A stretch of DNA of 64,000 bases from CADCWK01 sp964244115 (GTDB lineage: Bacteria; Chloroflexota; Chloroflexia; Thermomicrobiales; UBA6265): assembly GCA_964244115.1 (NCBI GenBank), contig CAXTHM010000012.1, positions 3,116 through 67,115 of the forward strand, in the 5' to 3' direction. Position numbers and translations under genes: made by a program. Below, in pieces: positions 1 through 7,018 of the stretch; the first letter of the stretch is position 1; every line of letters starts with the position of its first letter. A model generated the notes under the pieces. That model had not been told where the DNA came from, did no database searches, and saw nothing but the letters and a program-made list of their open reading frames with translations.

Positions 1-210
1 GGAGCCATACGGAAGAGGGGTCAAACACAGGTCCGGACAAACCGCGGAATCGAGGTCCGTTCCCCAGCCGTAGCGTGGTAGGACATCCGAACAGACTATC
101 GGTTAGGGGTCCAACGCCCTTCGGGATTCTCCACGCAGTGATCTCGCTCACCATTCGGAACTGGAACGCGGGGACACGACGGTTTCACTCCGGACTACCT
201 GTCAAACATT
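1..210. other. Left edge, no gene recognised
   Basis: The short reading frames here look like shadows: none begins after a ribosome binding site and none has a recognisable motif. The first supported gene ends at 211 on the minus strand. No repeat or RNA structure was recognised. Confidence 0.5.
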
Positions 211-696
211 TCAAAGGCTGGCCGCCCATTCAATCAATTCATCTACTTGTGTCCGAGTCATGCCCACACTCGGATCGGCCTCCAGGAGAAGTGTCGGTTC
301 CTGCCGTCCTGAAGCCCATGTCCGCGCCTCGTCGGTGATCATGTCATCGATCCACGCCGCGCTCCTGTAAGAGGCAAGGTCCCTGATAGTCTCCAGCTTT
401 CGCCTGGGATGGAAAGGCTTCGGGGGCATGGTTGCGGCAGCGACGAAGTCCGGATGATGCAGCACGGTCCTGAGCAGTCGTCGCTCTTCCTCTGTCCAGG
501 CGGTTGCCCAGATCAGATCGAACGACTCCGACAGGTGGTCTAGCCATCCACCGTGGGCAGTGCAGATTCGGACGGGTTCATCGTCGTCCGGAAGCAGGTC
601 GACCTCCGCGAACCCTAGCGGGCAAGGGCCAGCGAACGGATTCAGCACACCGTCGATGTCGACGAAGAGGATGGGCCGGCCGTCCGGGATGATCAT
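211..696 (-). CDS. HAD-superfamily hydrolase-like protein
   Basis: Protein of 161 residues. Near the N-terminus it carries FVDIDGVLNPF, the DxD motif I of HAD phosphatases (nucleophile and acid/base aspartates), and later ATAWTEEE and WIDDMITDEA, which fit HAD motifs II and IV. The start is placed at 696 and not at the longer frame start (735) because a strong GGAGGAGAGG ribosome binding site lies just upstream of this ATG. The protein is shorter than most HAD enzymes and has no obvious cap domain, so it is probably a small soluble phosphatase; the substrate is unknown. It is the last gene of a possible minus-strand run with the VOC gene (843-1298) and the Gfo/Idh gene (1529-2710). Confidence 0.75.
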   Translation of the reverse strand: MIIPDGRPILFVDIDGVLNPFAGPCPLGFAEVDLLPDDDEPVRICTAHGGWLDHLSESFDLIWATAWTEEERRLLRTVLHHPDFVAAATMPPKPFHPRRKLETIRDLASYRSAAWIDDMITDEARTWASGRQEPTLLLEADPSVGMTRTQVDELIEWAASL

Positions 697-842
697 CTCA
701 ACCTCTCCTCCCCAGGCGCCGAGAATGTCACCCACCGTCCATCTCGTCGAACGTTTCCGGAGTTCGGGGACGCAACTGATGCTGCATCCCCGGTTCTCGA
801 TCCGTCCGAGCTTGACCTGCGACTGAATACGACGCCTGTGCG

Positions 843-1298
843 CTACCGGTCGTTTTCGAGCAGTTCCAGGATCGTGCCGAGCTGGGCGGTGCCGTCGACG
901 TAGGCGTAGCGGCCGCCGGTGTACTCGCCGCGCTGCAGCAGCGGGAGGCCGTGGGAGCCGAGGTAGGTGATCTTCTCGCCCATGCCCTCGATCCGGAAGG
1001 CGAGGTGGTGGAGGCTCTCGCCGTGCTGGTCCAGGCCCTCCCGCCAGGTGCTGGACTCACCGATCGGCTGGATCAGTTCGAGGTCGACCTGGCCGAAGTG
1101 GAAGAACGCCAGCTTGGCCCGGGCCTCGGACGGCTGGCCCTGGTGCTCGGTCCGCGCCTTCTCGTAGGTGTCGGTCGTGATGATCTCCGGCATCGGCAGG
1201 CCGAGGATCTCGGACCACGCCTTGGCCTTGGCCTCGATGTCGTGGACGACGATACCGACCTGGGTGATCGTGGTCGTTCCGAGGGCTGGTTCGGTCAT
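843..1298 (-). CDS. VOC-family protein (glyoxalase / methylmalonyl-CoA epimerase-like)
   Basis: Protein of 151 residues with a vicinal-oxygen-chelate fold pattern: an N-terminal VGIVVHDIEAKAKAW strand-helix unit, then LHHLAFRIEGM in the second half and a C-terminal GTILELLE strand. These segments supply the His and Glu residues that bind the metal in methylmalonyl-CoA epimerases and glyoxalases. The ATG at 1298 is chosen because AGGAG lies seven bases upstream; the longer start at 1340 has no such signal and adds only a basic, unmatched tail. Its neighbour is a sugar-type oxidoreductase, so a role in carbon catabolism is possible. The exact substrate cannot be read from the sequence. Confidence 0.8.
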   Translation of the reverse strand: MTEPALGTTTITQVGIVVHDIEAKAKAWSEILGLPMPEIITTDTYEKARTEHQGQPSEARAKLAFFHFGQVDLELIQPIGESSTWREGLDQHGESLHHLAFRIEGMGEKITYLGSHGLPLLQRGEYTGGRYAYVDGTAQLGTILELLENDR

Positions 1299-1528
1299 CT
1301 CGTCACTCCTGTTCCGCTGGGTCGCTCGATGACGCTTCACCGAGAACGGTTGGTCTCAGGCTCGGAGTGTCCGGCCGCCGACGGGGGCGACCCGTGTTCG
1401 GGTTCCCACTTCGTAACCGGCTCACTGCCGCGCCTCCCTCATCGCCGAATCGCAAGAACGTCTCTCGTTCAGTCACTCGGCCGTCCGGCCGCCCTCGGCC
1501 GTGACGGCGAAGGTGGCCCAACTGGCTG

Positions 1529-2710
1529 CTAACGGGCCTGAGACTGACCCGACGGCATCGTCGCCGCCTCGTGGATCGGCGCGGTGACGGCCGAGATCGC
1601 CGGGTTGCGGAGATCGATCTCCCGGCCGGTCTCGGCCGAGCGGTAGATCGCGTCGAGGATACGAAGGATGTCGAGACCGTGCGTGATCGTCGCGCCCGGC
1701 TGGCGCCCGGCGGCGATGCTGTCGACGAAGTCGGCGACCTCGCCCCGGAACGACTCGTGGAGCATGAAGCCGGGCTGGGCGGCGAGCTGGCTGCGGAACT
1801 CCGGCCGGCCGACCAGCGTCGCGCGGTCCGGTCCGGTGCCACCGGTCGTGTTGATGGACATCCGCTCGTCGCTGCCGGAACCCGGCGTCGAGCTGCGGGT
1901 GATCTTGGCGCCGCCGGACTTCCCGAACAGCTGGGTGTAGATCAGGTCGCTCTCCTCGATGTGAGACATCCAGGAGACGTCCAGCACGATCGTGCCGCCG
2001 TTGTCGAGCTTGACGAAGGCCGTCGCGAGGTCCTCGACATCGACGTCGGTGCCGGTCCGCTGGCTCATCTGCTCATTGAACTCGGAGTAGACCGAGCCCG
2101 TCACGCTGACCGGGCGGGGGTTGCCCATGAACCAGAGAGCGAGGTCGAGCATGTGGACGCCGAGGTCGATCAGTGGTCCGCCTCCGGAGCGCTCCTTCTG
2201 GGTGAACCAGCCCCGCAGGTTGAACTCGGACGCGCCGCGCAGCCAGCCGGTCTTGGCGTAGTAGATGTCGCCGAGATCGCCGGCGTCGATCTGCCGCTGC
2301 AGGACGATGCTGTCCGGCCGGTAGCGGTTGTTGAGGGCGATCATGAACGCCTGGCCCGGTCGCTCGGCCACCTTCGCCGCCAGACGGAGCCCGTCCTCGA
2401 GCGTGTTGGAGAGCGGCTTCTCCAGCAGGACGTGCTTGCCGGCTTCGAGGGCGTCGATCGCGATCGGGACGTGGAGGAAGTTCGGCGTCGCGATGCTGAC
2501 GGCGTCCACCGTGTCGCCGGCCAGCATCTCATGGTAGTCGCCGAAGATCGTGGCGCCCGTGACCTCGTACTGCGCCTTGACCTGCTCGGCCGCCGCGGTG
2601 TTGACGTCCGAGAGGGCGACGATCCGCGCCCCGTCGTGCTTCTGGTAACCCTCGATGTGCCGCTGACCCGGCCAGCCGAGCCCGATGATTCCGACGCGCA
2701 GCTTGTCCAT
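1529..2710 (-). CDS. Gfo/Idh/MocA-family NAD(P)-dependent oxidoreductase
   Basis: Protein of 393 residues beginning MDKLRVGIIGLGWPGQRH, the GxGxxG-type dinucleotide-binding Rossmann motif at the N-terminus. LLEKPLSNTLEDG follows near residues 95-107; this is the EKP motif whose lysine is catalytic in the family. The C-terminal alpha/beta domain has GGGPLIDLGVHMLDLALWF, which carries the substrate-contacting Asp and His. Such enzymes oxidise or reduce sugars, inositols and related cyclitols in the cytoplasm. The frame stays open to 2959, but the upstream part is low-complexity sequence and the ATG at 2710 has GGGAGGT behind it. The sugar ABC importer and dehydratases elsewhere in the window suggest a sugar catabolic role. 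Confidence 0.9.
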   Translation of the reverse strand: MDKLRVGIIGLGWPGQRHIEGYQKHDGARIVALSDVNTAAAEQVKAQYEVTGATIFGDYHEMLAGDTVDAVSIATPNFLHVPIAIDALEAGKHVLLEKPLSNTLEDGLRLAAKVAERPGQAFMIALNNRYRPDSIVLQRQIDAGDLGDIYYAKTGWLRGASEFNLRGWFTQKERSGGGPLIDLGVHMLDLALWFMGNPRPVSVTGSVYSEFNEQMSQRTGTDVDVEDLATAFVKLDNGGTIVLDVSWMSHIEESDLIYTQLFGKSGGAKITRSSTPGSGSDERMSINTTGGTGPDRATLVGRPEFRSQLAAQPGFMLHESFRGEVADFVDSIAAGRQPGATITHGLDILRILDAIYRSAETGREIDLRNPAISAVTAPIHEAATMPSGQSQAR

Positions 2711-3031
2711 GCTTCTCGAAGACCTCCCGGAGATATGACAGATCGCATTCGACGCCGCAGTCTCACGGCTCGACGCGGGCGATGCAACGGCTTGTGTGCT
2801 TGCAATGCCCGCGCCAGTGGCACATCGGCCGGAGACCAGCCGTCTTGAAAGGAGCTTCCCGATCGTTGCGCGACCTCGACTAGGGCTGCTGCTCCCTGCT
2901 CCGGGCACCTGCGGAGCCGCAGCGCAGCGAGAGCCGCACGGGGCGGGTGAGCGACGCATGTGCGCCGGAGCGGGACTGGGGAGAGGTCTGCCTCGCGACT
3001 CGATCGCTGCGGTGGCACGTCGTGTCGAGGT
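2711..3031. other. Intergenic region holding a repeat arm
   Basis: A 321-bp gap between nadD (ends 3032) and the Gfo/Idh gene (starts 2710), both on the minus strand. It contains one arm of repeat family 1 (2886-2996, listed separately). No gene or RNA motif was recognised in the remainder, which presumably holds the promoter of the Gfo/Idh gene. Confidence 0.6.
2886..2996 (-). repeat. Repeat family 1, single arm (copy A)
   Basis: Read on the minus strand this runs AGACCTCTCCCC, a GCTCACCCG segment, GGCTCTCGCTGCGCTGCGG, CTCCGCAGGTGCCCGGAG and then a GGGAGCAGCAG end. The same ordered modules occur at 6728-6897, 21368-21741, 30633-31009, 51087-51180 and 59350-59446. Only one arm is present here, and the outer GGTGGCGGAGCAG end is degraded. 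Confidence 0.75.
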
Positions 3032-3700
3032 CTATTTCCGATAGAGACCATGATCGGCGATGTAGTCCCGGACGCTGTCCGGGATCAGGTAGCGCACCGG
3101 TCGCCCCGCTCGTACGCGGGCGCGGATCTCATTCGAGGCGATGTCGATCAGCGGGGTGTCGACGACATCGATCCGGCCGGTCGTGGCTGGTACGCGCCGG
3201 TTGGCCGACCCGATGTCGATGTCCCACCCCGGTCGTCGCGCCACGGCCAGCCGGGCCAACGAGACGATGGTGTCAGGGGATCGCCAGGTATGGAAGTCGG
3301 CCAGCGAGTCGCCGCCGATGATGAACCAGCGTTCGGCGTCGGGCTCCCGCTCCCGGAACGTCGCCAGCGTGTCCGCCGTGAAGGATCGGCCCTCGCGGTC
3401 GAGTTCCAGCGTGTCGACGGTGAAGGCGGGGTTTCCGGGGATCGCGAGGCGAAGCATCGCGAGCCGATCGGAGGCGGGCGTGATGAGGGCCGGGTCCTTG
3501 TGCGGTGGCACACCGGCCGGCACGAAGACGATCCGGTCGAGGTTCAGGCTGGCCTGGATCTGCGCGGCGATGATGAGATGGCCGATGTGGATCGGGTCGA
3601 ACGTCCCCCCGTAGATGCCGAGCCGATGGGTCGGAGCCGCCGTCGTCTGATCAGGTGGCGATGTCGGGGGCACTCGAAACCTCGCTCTCGGGGAAGGCAT
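3032..3700 (-). CDS. nadD: Nicotinate-nucleotide adenylyltransferase
   Basis: Makes nicotinate adenine dinucleotide from nicotinate mononucleotide and ATP in NAD synthesis. LGIYGGTFDPIHIGHL near residues 27-42 is the nucleotidyltransferase signature, with the (T/H)xGH metal and phosphate site. The family motifs FVPAGVPPHKD, FIIGGDSLADFHTW and ISxxxIR-like IASNEIRARVRAG follow in order, and the protein ends in the usual place with YIADHGLYRK. At 222 residues it is slightly long because of an N-terminal tail; a GTG about nine codons in, behind GCGAGG, is an alternative start. The gene start overlaps the end of the MscS gene by 50 bp, implying translational coupling. No rsfS or obg gene, common nadD neighbours, lies next to it. 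Confidence 0.93.
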   Translation of the reverse strand: MPSPRARFRVPPTSPPDQTTAAPTHRLGIYGGTFDPIHIGHLIIAAQIQASLNLDRIVFVPAGVPPHKDPALITPASDRLAMLRLAIPGNPAFTVDTLELDREGRSFTADTLATFREREPDAERWFIIGGDSLADFHTWRSPDTIVSLARLAVARRPGWDIDIGSANRRVPATTGRIDVVDTPLIDIASNEIRARVRAGRPVRYLIPDSVRDYIADHGLYRK

Positions 3701-4454
3701 CCTGCAGGGCGCCGATCAGTCGGGTGCGGATCGGCACGTCCGGGTCGTGCCAGACGCTGATGGTGACGGTCGTGCCCGACTCCGTGCGCGCGATCGTCTC
3801 GACCACCGGGTCGGGCCGGCGGAGATCGTCCAGGCTGCTGACGAGGGCCAGCACCTGCCGCTGCGCATCTACCGCCGCCAGGGGCAGTGCCGTGACCTGG
3901 AGCCGCGTCCGCGTGGCGCGGATCGCGGTCCGGTTGGTGACGATCTCGGTGAAGACGATCGAGTTGGGGACGAGGACGAGATCGCCGGTCTCGCTCCGGA
4001 TCGCGGTCGTGCGCAACTCGATGTTCTCCAGCCGCCCGCTGATGTCCCGGACCGTGACGCGGTCGCCGATGTTGAACGGCCGTTCGAGCAACAGGTAGAT
4101 CCCGGCGATCGTGTTCCGGAGCGTCTCCTGCAGGGCCAGACCGACGGCGAGCGTCGTGACCGAGAGGTAGGCGACCAGGGCGCTGAGGCTGGCCCCGAAG
4201 ACGGCCAGTACGAGGCTGAAGGCCACGACGTAGATCACGATCGCGACGACGTTGGCGAGCAGCGTCGTCAGGTTGACGCCGAGTCGGGCGATCAGTCTCG
4301 GCCGCTGGATGCGCCGCCGCGCCCAGCCGACCAGCAGGCTGGCCAGGAGGACGATGACGAGGGCCTGCAGCAGCCCGGCGGTCAGCCCGACGAGCCGGTC
4401 CCCCAGGTCGCGCAGTTCCCGTTCGAGCCAGTCGCCGACGGCGTCCCAGTCCAC
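3651..4454 (-). CDS. MscS-family mechanosensitive ion channel
   Basis: Inner-membrane channel of the small-conductance mechanosensitive type, which releases solutes on osmotic downshock. Hydrophobic helices are seen near residues 25-45, 60-86 and 88-115. The third is followed by LALQETLRNTIAGIYLLLERPFNIGD, which matches the pore helix and the start of the MscS beta domain, and by ELRTTAIRSETGDLVLVPNS, the typical beta-domain core. The C-terminal alpha/beta part fits the remaining length. Translation appears to start at a GTG preceded by AGGGCAGGAAC. At 267 residues it is close to the E. coli protein. It overlaps nadD by 50 bp. Confidence 0.9.
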   Translation of the reverse strand: MDWDAVGDWLERELRDLGDRLVGLTAGLLQALVIVLLASLLVGWARRRIQRPRLIARLGVNLTTLLANVVAIVIYVVAFSLVLAVFGASLSALVAYLSVTTLAVGLALQETLRNTIAGIYLLLERPFNIGDRVTVRDISGRLENIELRTTAIRSETGDLVLVPNSIVFTEIVTNRTAIRATRTRLQVTALPLAAVDAQRQVLALVSSLDDLRRPDPVVETIARTESGTTVTISVWHDPDVPIRTRLIGALQDAFPESEVSSAPDIAT

Positions 4455-4608
4455 GTTCCTGCCCTCTGTGTCGATCTACTCACGGTCCGGCCGGGCGACG
4501 AGGCGTCCGTCGATCGCGGCCCGGCGGATTGTACGCAACCCCGGCGAACAGGGCTGGTGGGCAGCCCGGCTCGCTTCGCCGGACCCGGACGGCCGAGTCG
4601 ACTGTCGC

Positions 4609-4617
4609 TGGTATCAT
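4609..4617 (+). promoter_or_regulatory. Extended -10 promoter element, TGGTATCAT
   Basis: TGGTATCAT (TGn plus a -10 hexamer TATCAT) lies 46 bp before the ATG of the PHP phosphatase. The identical 9-mer lies upstream of gyrA (9599-9607, minus) and guaB (26983-26991, minus). The -35 region is weak, as expected for extended -10 promoters. Confidence 0.5.
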
Positions 4618-4662
4618 CGTCGCAGCGCGGATTCCGTCCGGGTCGGTGGGGGCAGAGGCAGG

Positions 4663-5514
4663 ATGTTCGACTATCACGTCCACAGCGACTGTTCGGTGGA
4701 CTGCGACGAGCCGATGGCGGCGACCTGCCGGGCGGCGATCGCGGCCGGGGTTACCGAGATCGCCTTCACGGACCACGTCGACTTTGAGCCAGCCGACGAG
4801 AGTACCGGGTACTACGACGCCGAACGCTATTTCAGCGAGCTGGAGCGGGTCCGGGCCGAGTTCGGCGACCGGCTGACGATCCTCGCCGGCGCCGAGGTGG
4901 ACTTCAACACCCGCCGGGCGCACCAGGCCGAGGCGTTCCTCGCCCAGCACCCGTTCGACTTCGTGATCGGCTCGGTCCACTTCTACCTGCCGACCGACGG
5001 CGGCGAGGCCGAGATGGTCTATCCGAGCATCTTCGCCGATCGGACGTCCGACGAGGTCTACACCGCCTATCTCGATCAGGTCCGGGAGGCGGCCGCGACC
5101 GGCTGGTTCGACACCATCGGCCACATGGACTTCCCGAAACGGTACGCGCCGGACACCCACCGCGACTACGACCCGCTCCGCTACCGGGCGAGCTACGAGG
5201 CCGTCTTCCGGGAGCTGATCCGGACCGGGACCGCCTTCGAGATCAACACGTCGGGTCTGCGCAAGGTCGCCCAGGCCGGACTGCCCGGCCCGGCCGTAGT
5301 GCGGTGGTACGCGGACGCCGGCGGCACCCGGATCACGACTGGCAGCGATAGCCACGAGGCCGGGACGATCGGGAGCGGTATCCCGACGACGCTCGCCATG
5401 CTCGAACTCTGCGGTATCGATCAGGTCCTGTCGTTCCGGAACCGGGTCGGGACGCCGGTGGCGATCGACGCCCTGCGTTCGATCCATGGGGTGCGCGTCC
5501 ATGCGACCGCTTGA
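4663..5514 (+). CDS. PHP-domain phosphoesterase, histidinol-phosphatase (HisK) type
   Basis: Soluble metal-dependent phosphatase of 283 residues. The four PHP motifs are present in order: DYHVHSDCSVDCDEP at the N-terminus, EIAFTDHVDFEP, LAGAEVDFN and IGSVHFYLP, followed by DTIGHMDFPKRYA and a late ITTGSDSHEA that supply the remaining metal ligands. This pattern is that of HisK-type histidinol-phosphate phosphatases, so dephosphorylation of histidinol phosphate in histidine synthesis is the likeliest role, although no other his gene is nearby. The ATG at 4663 is chosen because the PHP motif begins immediately there; the frame is open further upstream but that part is not conserved. It overlaps the next gene by 14 bp. 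Confidence 0.85.
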   Translation: MFDYHVHSDCSVDCDEPMAATCRAAIAAGVTEIAFTDHVDFEPADESTGYYDAERYFSELERVRAEFGDRLTILAGAEVDFNTRRAHQAEAFLAQHPFDFVIGSVHFYLPTDGGEAEMVYPSIFADRTSDEVYTAYLDQVREAAATGWFDTIGHMDFPKRYAPDTHRDYDPLRYRASYEAVFRELIRTGTAFEINTSGLRKVAQAGLPGPAVVRWYADAGGTRITTGSDSHEAGTIGSGIPTTLAMLELCGIDQVLSFRNRVGTPVAIDALRSIHGVRVHATA

Positions 5515-6637
5515 CGACCGGTTGGACGCCGCCGGTCGCCGGGGTGATCCCGGGCGGACGGGGCCGGCGACCGACCCGAGACGCTGGAAGCCCTACGACG
5601 CGGCGCCCCGGACCTCGCTCCCCGATCTCGCCGATCTCTACGATCGGCGGCGTCCGGAACTGGACTGGCGGGAAGGGGACCGGACCGACCCGGCCATGGC
5701 CATCCCGCTGTCGGGTCGGTCGCTGGGTGACGATCTGACGGAGCTCGGGACGCGGCACCCACGGCCGGGTCGGCCGACGATCGGCGAGCCGACGATCCTC
5801 GATCGCGGTCAGCAGGCGCTCCGGCACCGGCTCGCCCAGCCTGGCCACACGGTCGGCGTCGCGATCCTGGTCGCCTCACCGTTCCTGCTGTCCGCGCTGA
5901 TCGCGACGCTGCTCGGCATCGCCGGGCCACTGCGCGGTGCCGATCAGATCCCGCTCGCGACCGTGCTGGTCCTCGTCTTCCAGGCGGTCATGATGGTGAT
6001 CTGCTACGTCCTGCAGCTCACCATCCTGGGCCGGATCTGGCTGCTCAACCTCGTCACCCTGAGCACGTTGATGCCGCTGCTGGCGTTGCAGTCGACGTTC
6101 AGCGGCATCCCCTACGTCTCCCCGACGCGGTCCTCCGCCGAACCGGTGATCCTGACGGCTGTCGTGACGATCATCGTCCTGCTCGTGATCGCGGTCCTGT
6201 CCGCCTCGCTGAGTTATGAGGCACCCGGCGACGCCGCCGTTCTGTTCCTGCCGGCGGCGCTGATCGTGCCGGTCGTGCTCGGCGGGCCCTCGTCGGACAT
6301 TCCGGATCGCGGGCTGGCCTCGATCGTCAGCATGGCAGTCGCCGCCGGGATCGCCGCGGCGGGGGCCCAGGTGCTGCCCGAGCGGATCCGTCCTGTGATC
6401 GGGCTGGTCGCGGTCATGGTCGAGCTCGGTGCCCTGTACGCGGCCCGTCGTGGCCCCGCGATCCCGTCCAGCTCCGGCGAGATCGTCTCCATCCTGCTCT
6501 GGGCGATCATCGGCCTGACGGTCGCGCTGACGGTGATCGTCCCGCTACTCGCGCGCTGGCTCCGCCACGTCGAAGGCGCCGCCCGGCTCTCGACCGTGGC
6601 ACCACGACCGGATGATCTCCGGGCCCGCCGATCATAG
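5501..6637 (+). CDS. Polytopic membrane protein of unknown function
   Basis: Not recognised. The protein of 378 residues has a charged, proline- and arginine-rich N-terminal part of about 110 residues without membrane segments. About eight hydrophobic helices follow, for example around TVGVAILVASPFLLSALIAT, VLVLVFQAVMMVICYVLQL and ILTAVVTIIVLLVIAVLSAS. There is no ATPase, transporter signature or signal peptide. The ATG at 5501 overlaps the end of the PHP gene by 14 bp, suggesting coupled translation; an in-frame ATG at 5486 is an alternative. Conserved membrane proteins of this kind are common in Chloroflexota genomes, but no function can be stated. Confidence 0.75.
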   Translation: MRPLDDRLDAAGRRGDPGRTGPATDPRRWKPYDAAPRTSLPDLADLYDRRRPELDWREGDRTDPAMAIPLSGRSLGDDLTELGTRHPRPGRPTIGEPTILDRGQQALRHRLAQPGHTVGVAILVASPFLLSALIATLLGIAGPLRGADQIPLATVLVLVFQAVMMVICYVLQLTILGRIWLLNLVTLSTLMPLLALQSTFSGIPYVSPTRSSAEPVILTAVVTIIVLLVIAVLSASLSYEAPGDAAVLFLPAALIVPVVLGGPSSDIPDRGLASIVSMAVAAGIAAAGAQVLPERIRPVIGLVAVMVELGALYAARRGPAIPSSSGEIVSILLWAIIGLTVALTVIVPLLARWLRHVEGAARLSTVAPRPDDLRARRS

Positions 6638-6727
6638 CGATCCTGAGACGATGGTCCGTTCCCGTCCGGCAGGACATCAGCGCTGTTGCTCCGGGCCAGG
6701 CCGAACAGGCTGCGATGGCAGCGCTCG

Positions 6728-6897
6728 GGTGGCGGAGCAGATCTCTCATACGAAATCCGGGTTGAAGCTTGGTGCGTGACCGCAGGTGCGTGCTGCTCCC
6801 CGCTCTGGGCACCTGCGAGCCGCAGCGCAGCGAGCGCCGCGTCAGCGGGTGAGCGAGCAGGTTCACCCCGGCTGGTGGAGAGGTCTGCTCCGCCACC
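6728..6897 (-). repeat. Repeat family 1, compact element with inverted ends (copy B)
   Basis: A 170-bp element. Its left end GGTGGCGGAGCAGATCTCTC is the reverse complement of its right end (6878-6897) with one mismatch in 20. One full arm is present on the minus strand (AGACCTCTCC, CTGCTCGCTCACCCGCTG, CTGCGGCTCGCAGGTGCCC), followed by a GCACCAAGCTTCAA segment shared with the copy at 21663-21695. It resembles the 377-bp element at 30633-31009 with most of one arm deleted. Confidence 0.75.
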
Positions 6898-6950
6898 GAG
6901 GGGTCACGGGTCCACCGACCGTTTACCCGGAATCCGTATCAGACGACGTG

Positions 6951-6995
6951 GAACAGCCGGGCCGAAGGAGCATCTGCTCCCTCACCCGGCTGTTC
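6951..6995 (-). terminator. Hairpin terminator downstream of gyrA
   Basis: An 11-bp perfect stem, GAACAGCCGGG (6951-6961) with CCCGGCTGTTC (6985-6995), encloses a second small stem, GGAGCA/TGCTCC. It lies 24 bp after the gyrA stop codon. There is no long T-run, so termination strength is uncertain. Confidence 0.6.
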
Positions 6996-7018
6996 CCCTC
7001 TCGCACGATGCTCCGGAG

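Larger units (their letters stand above)
6638..7018. other. Convergent intergenic region with repeat and terminator
   Basis: A 381-bp gap between the membrane protein gene (plus) and gyrA (minus), tail to tail. It holds a compact family 1 repeat with inverted ends (6728-6897) and a hairpin next to gyrA (6951-6995). No gene is supported. Confidence 0.7.
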
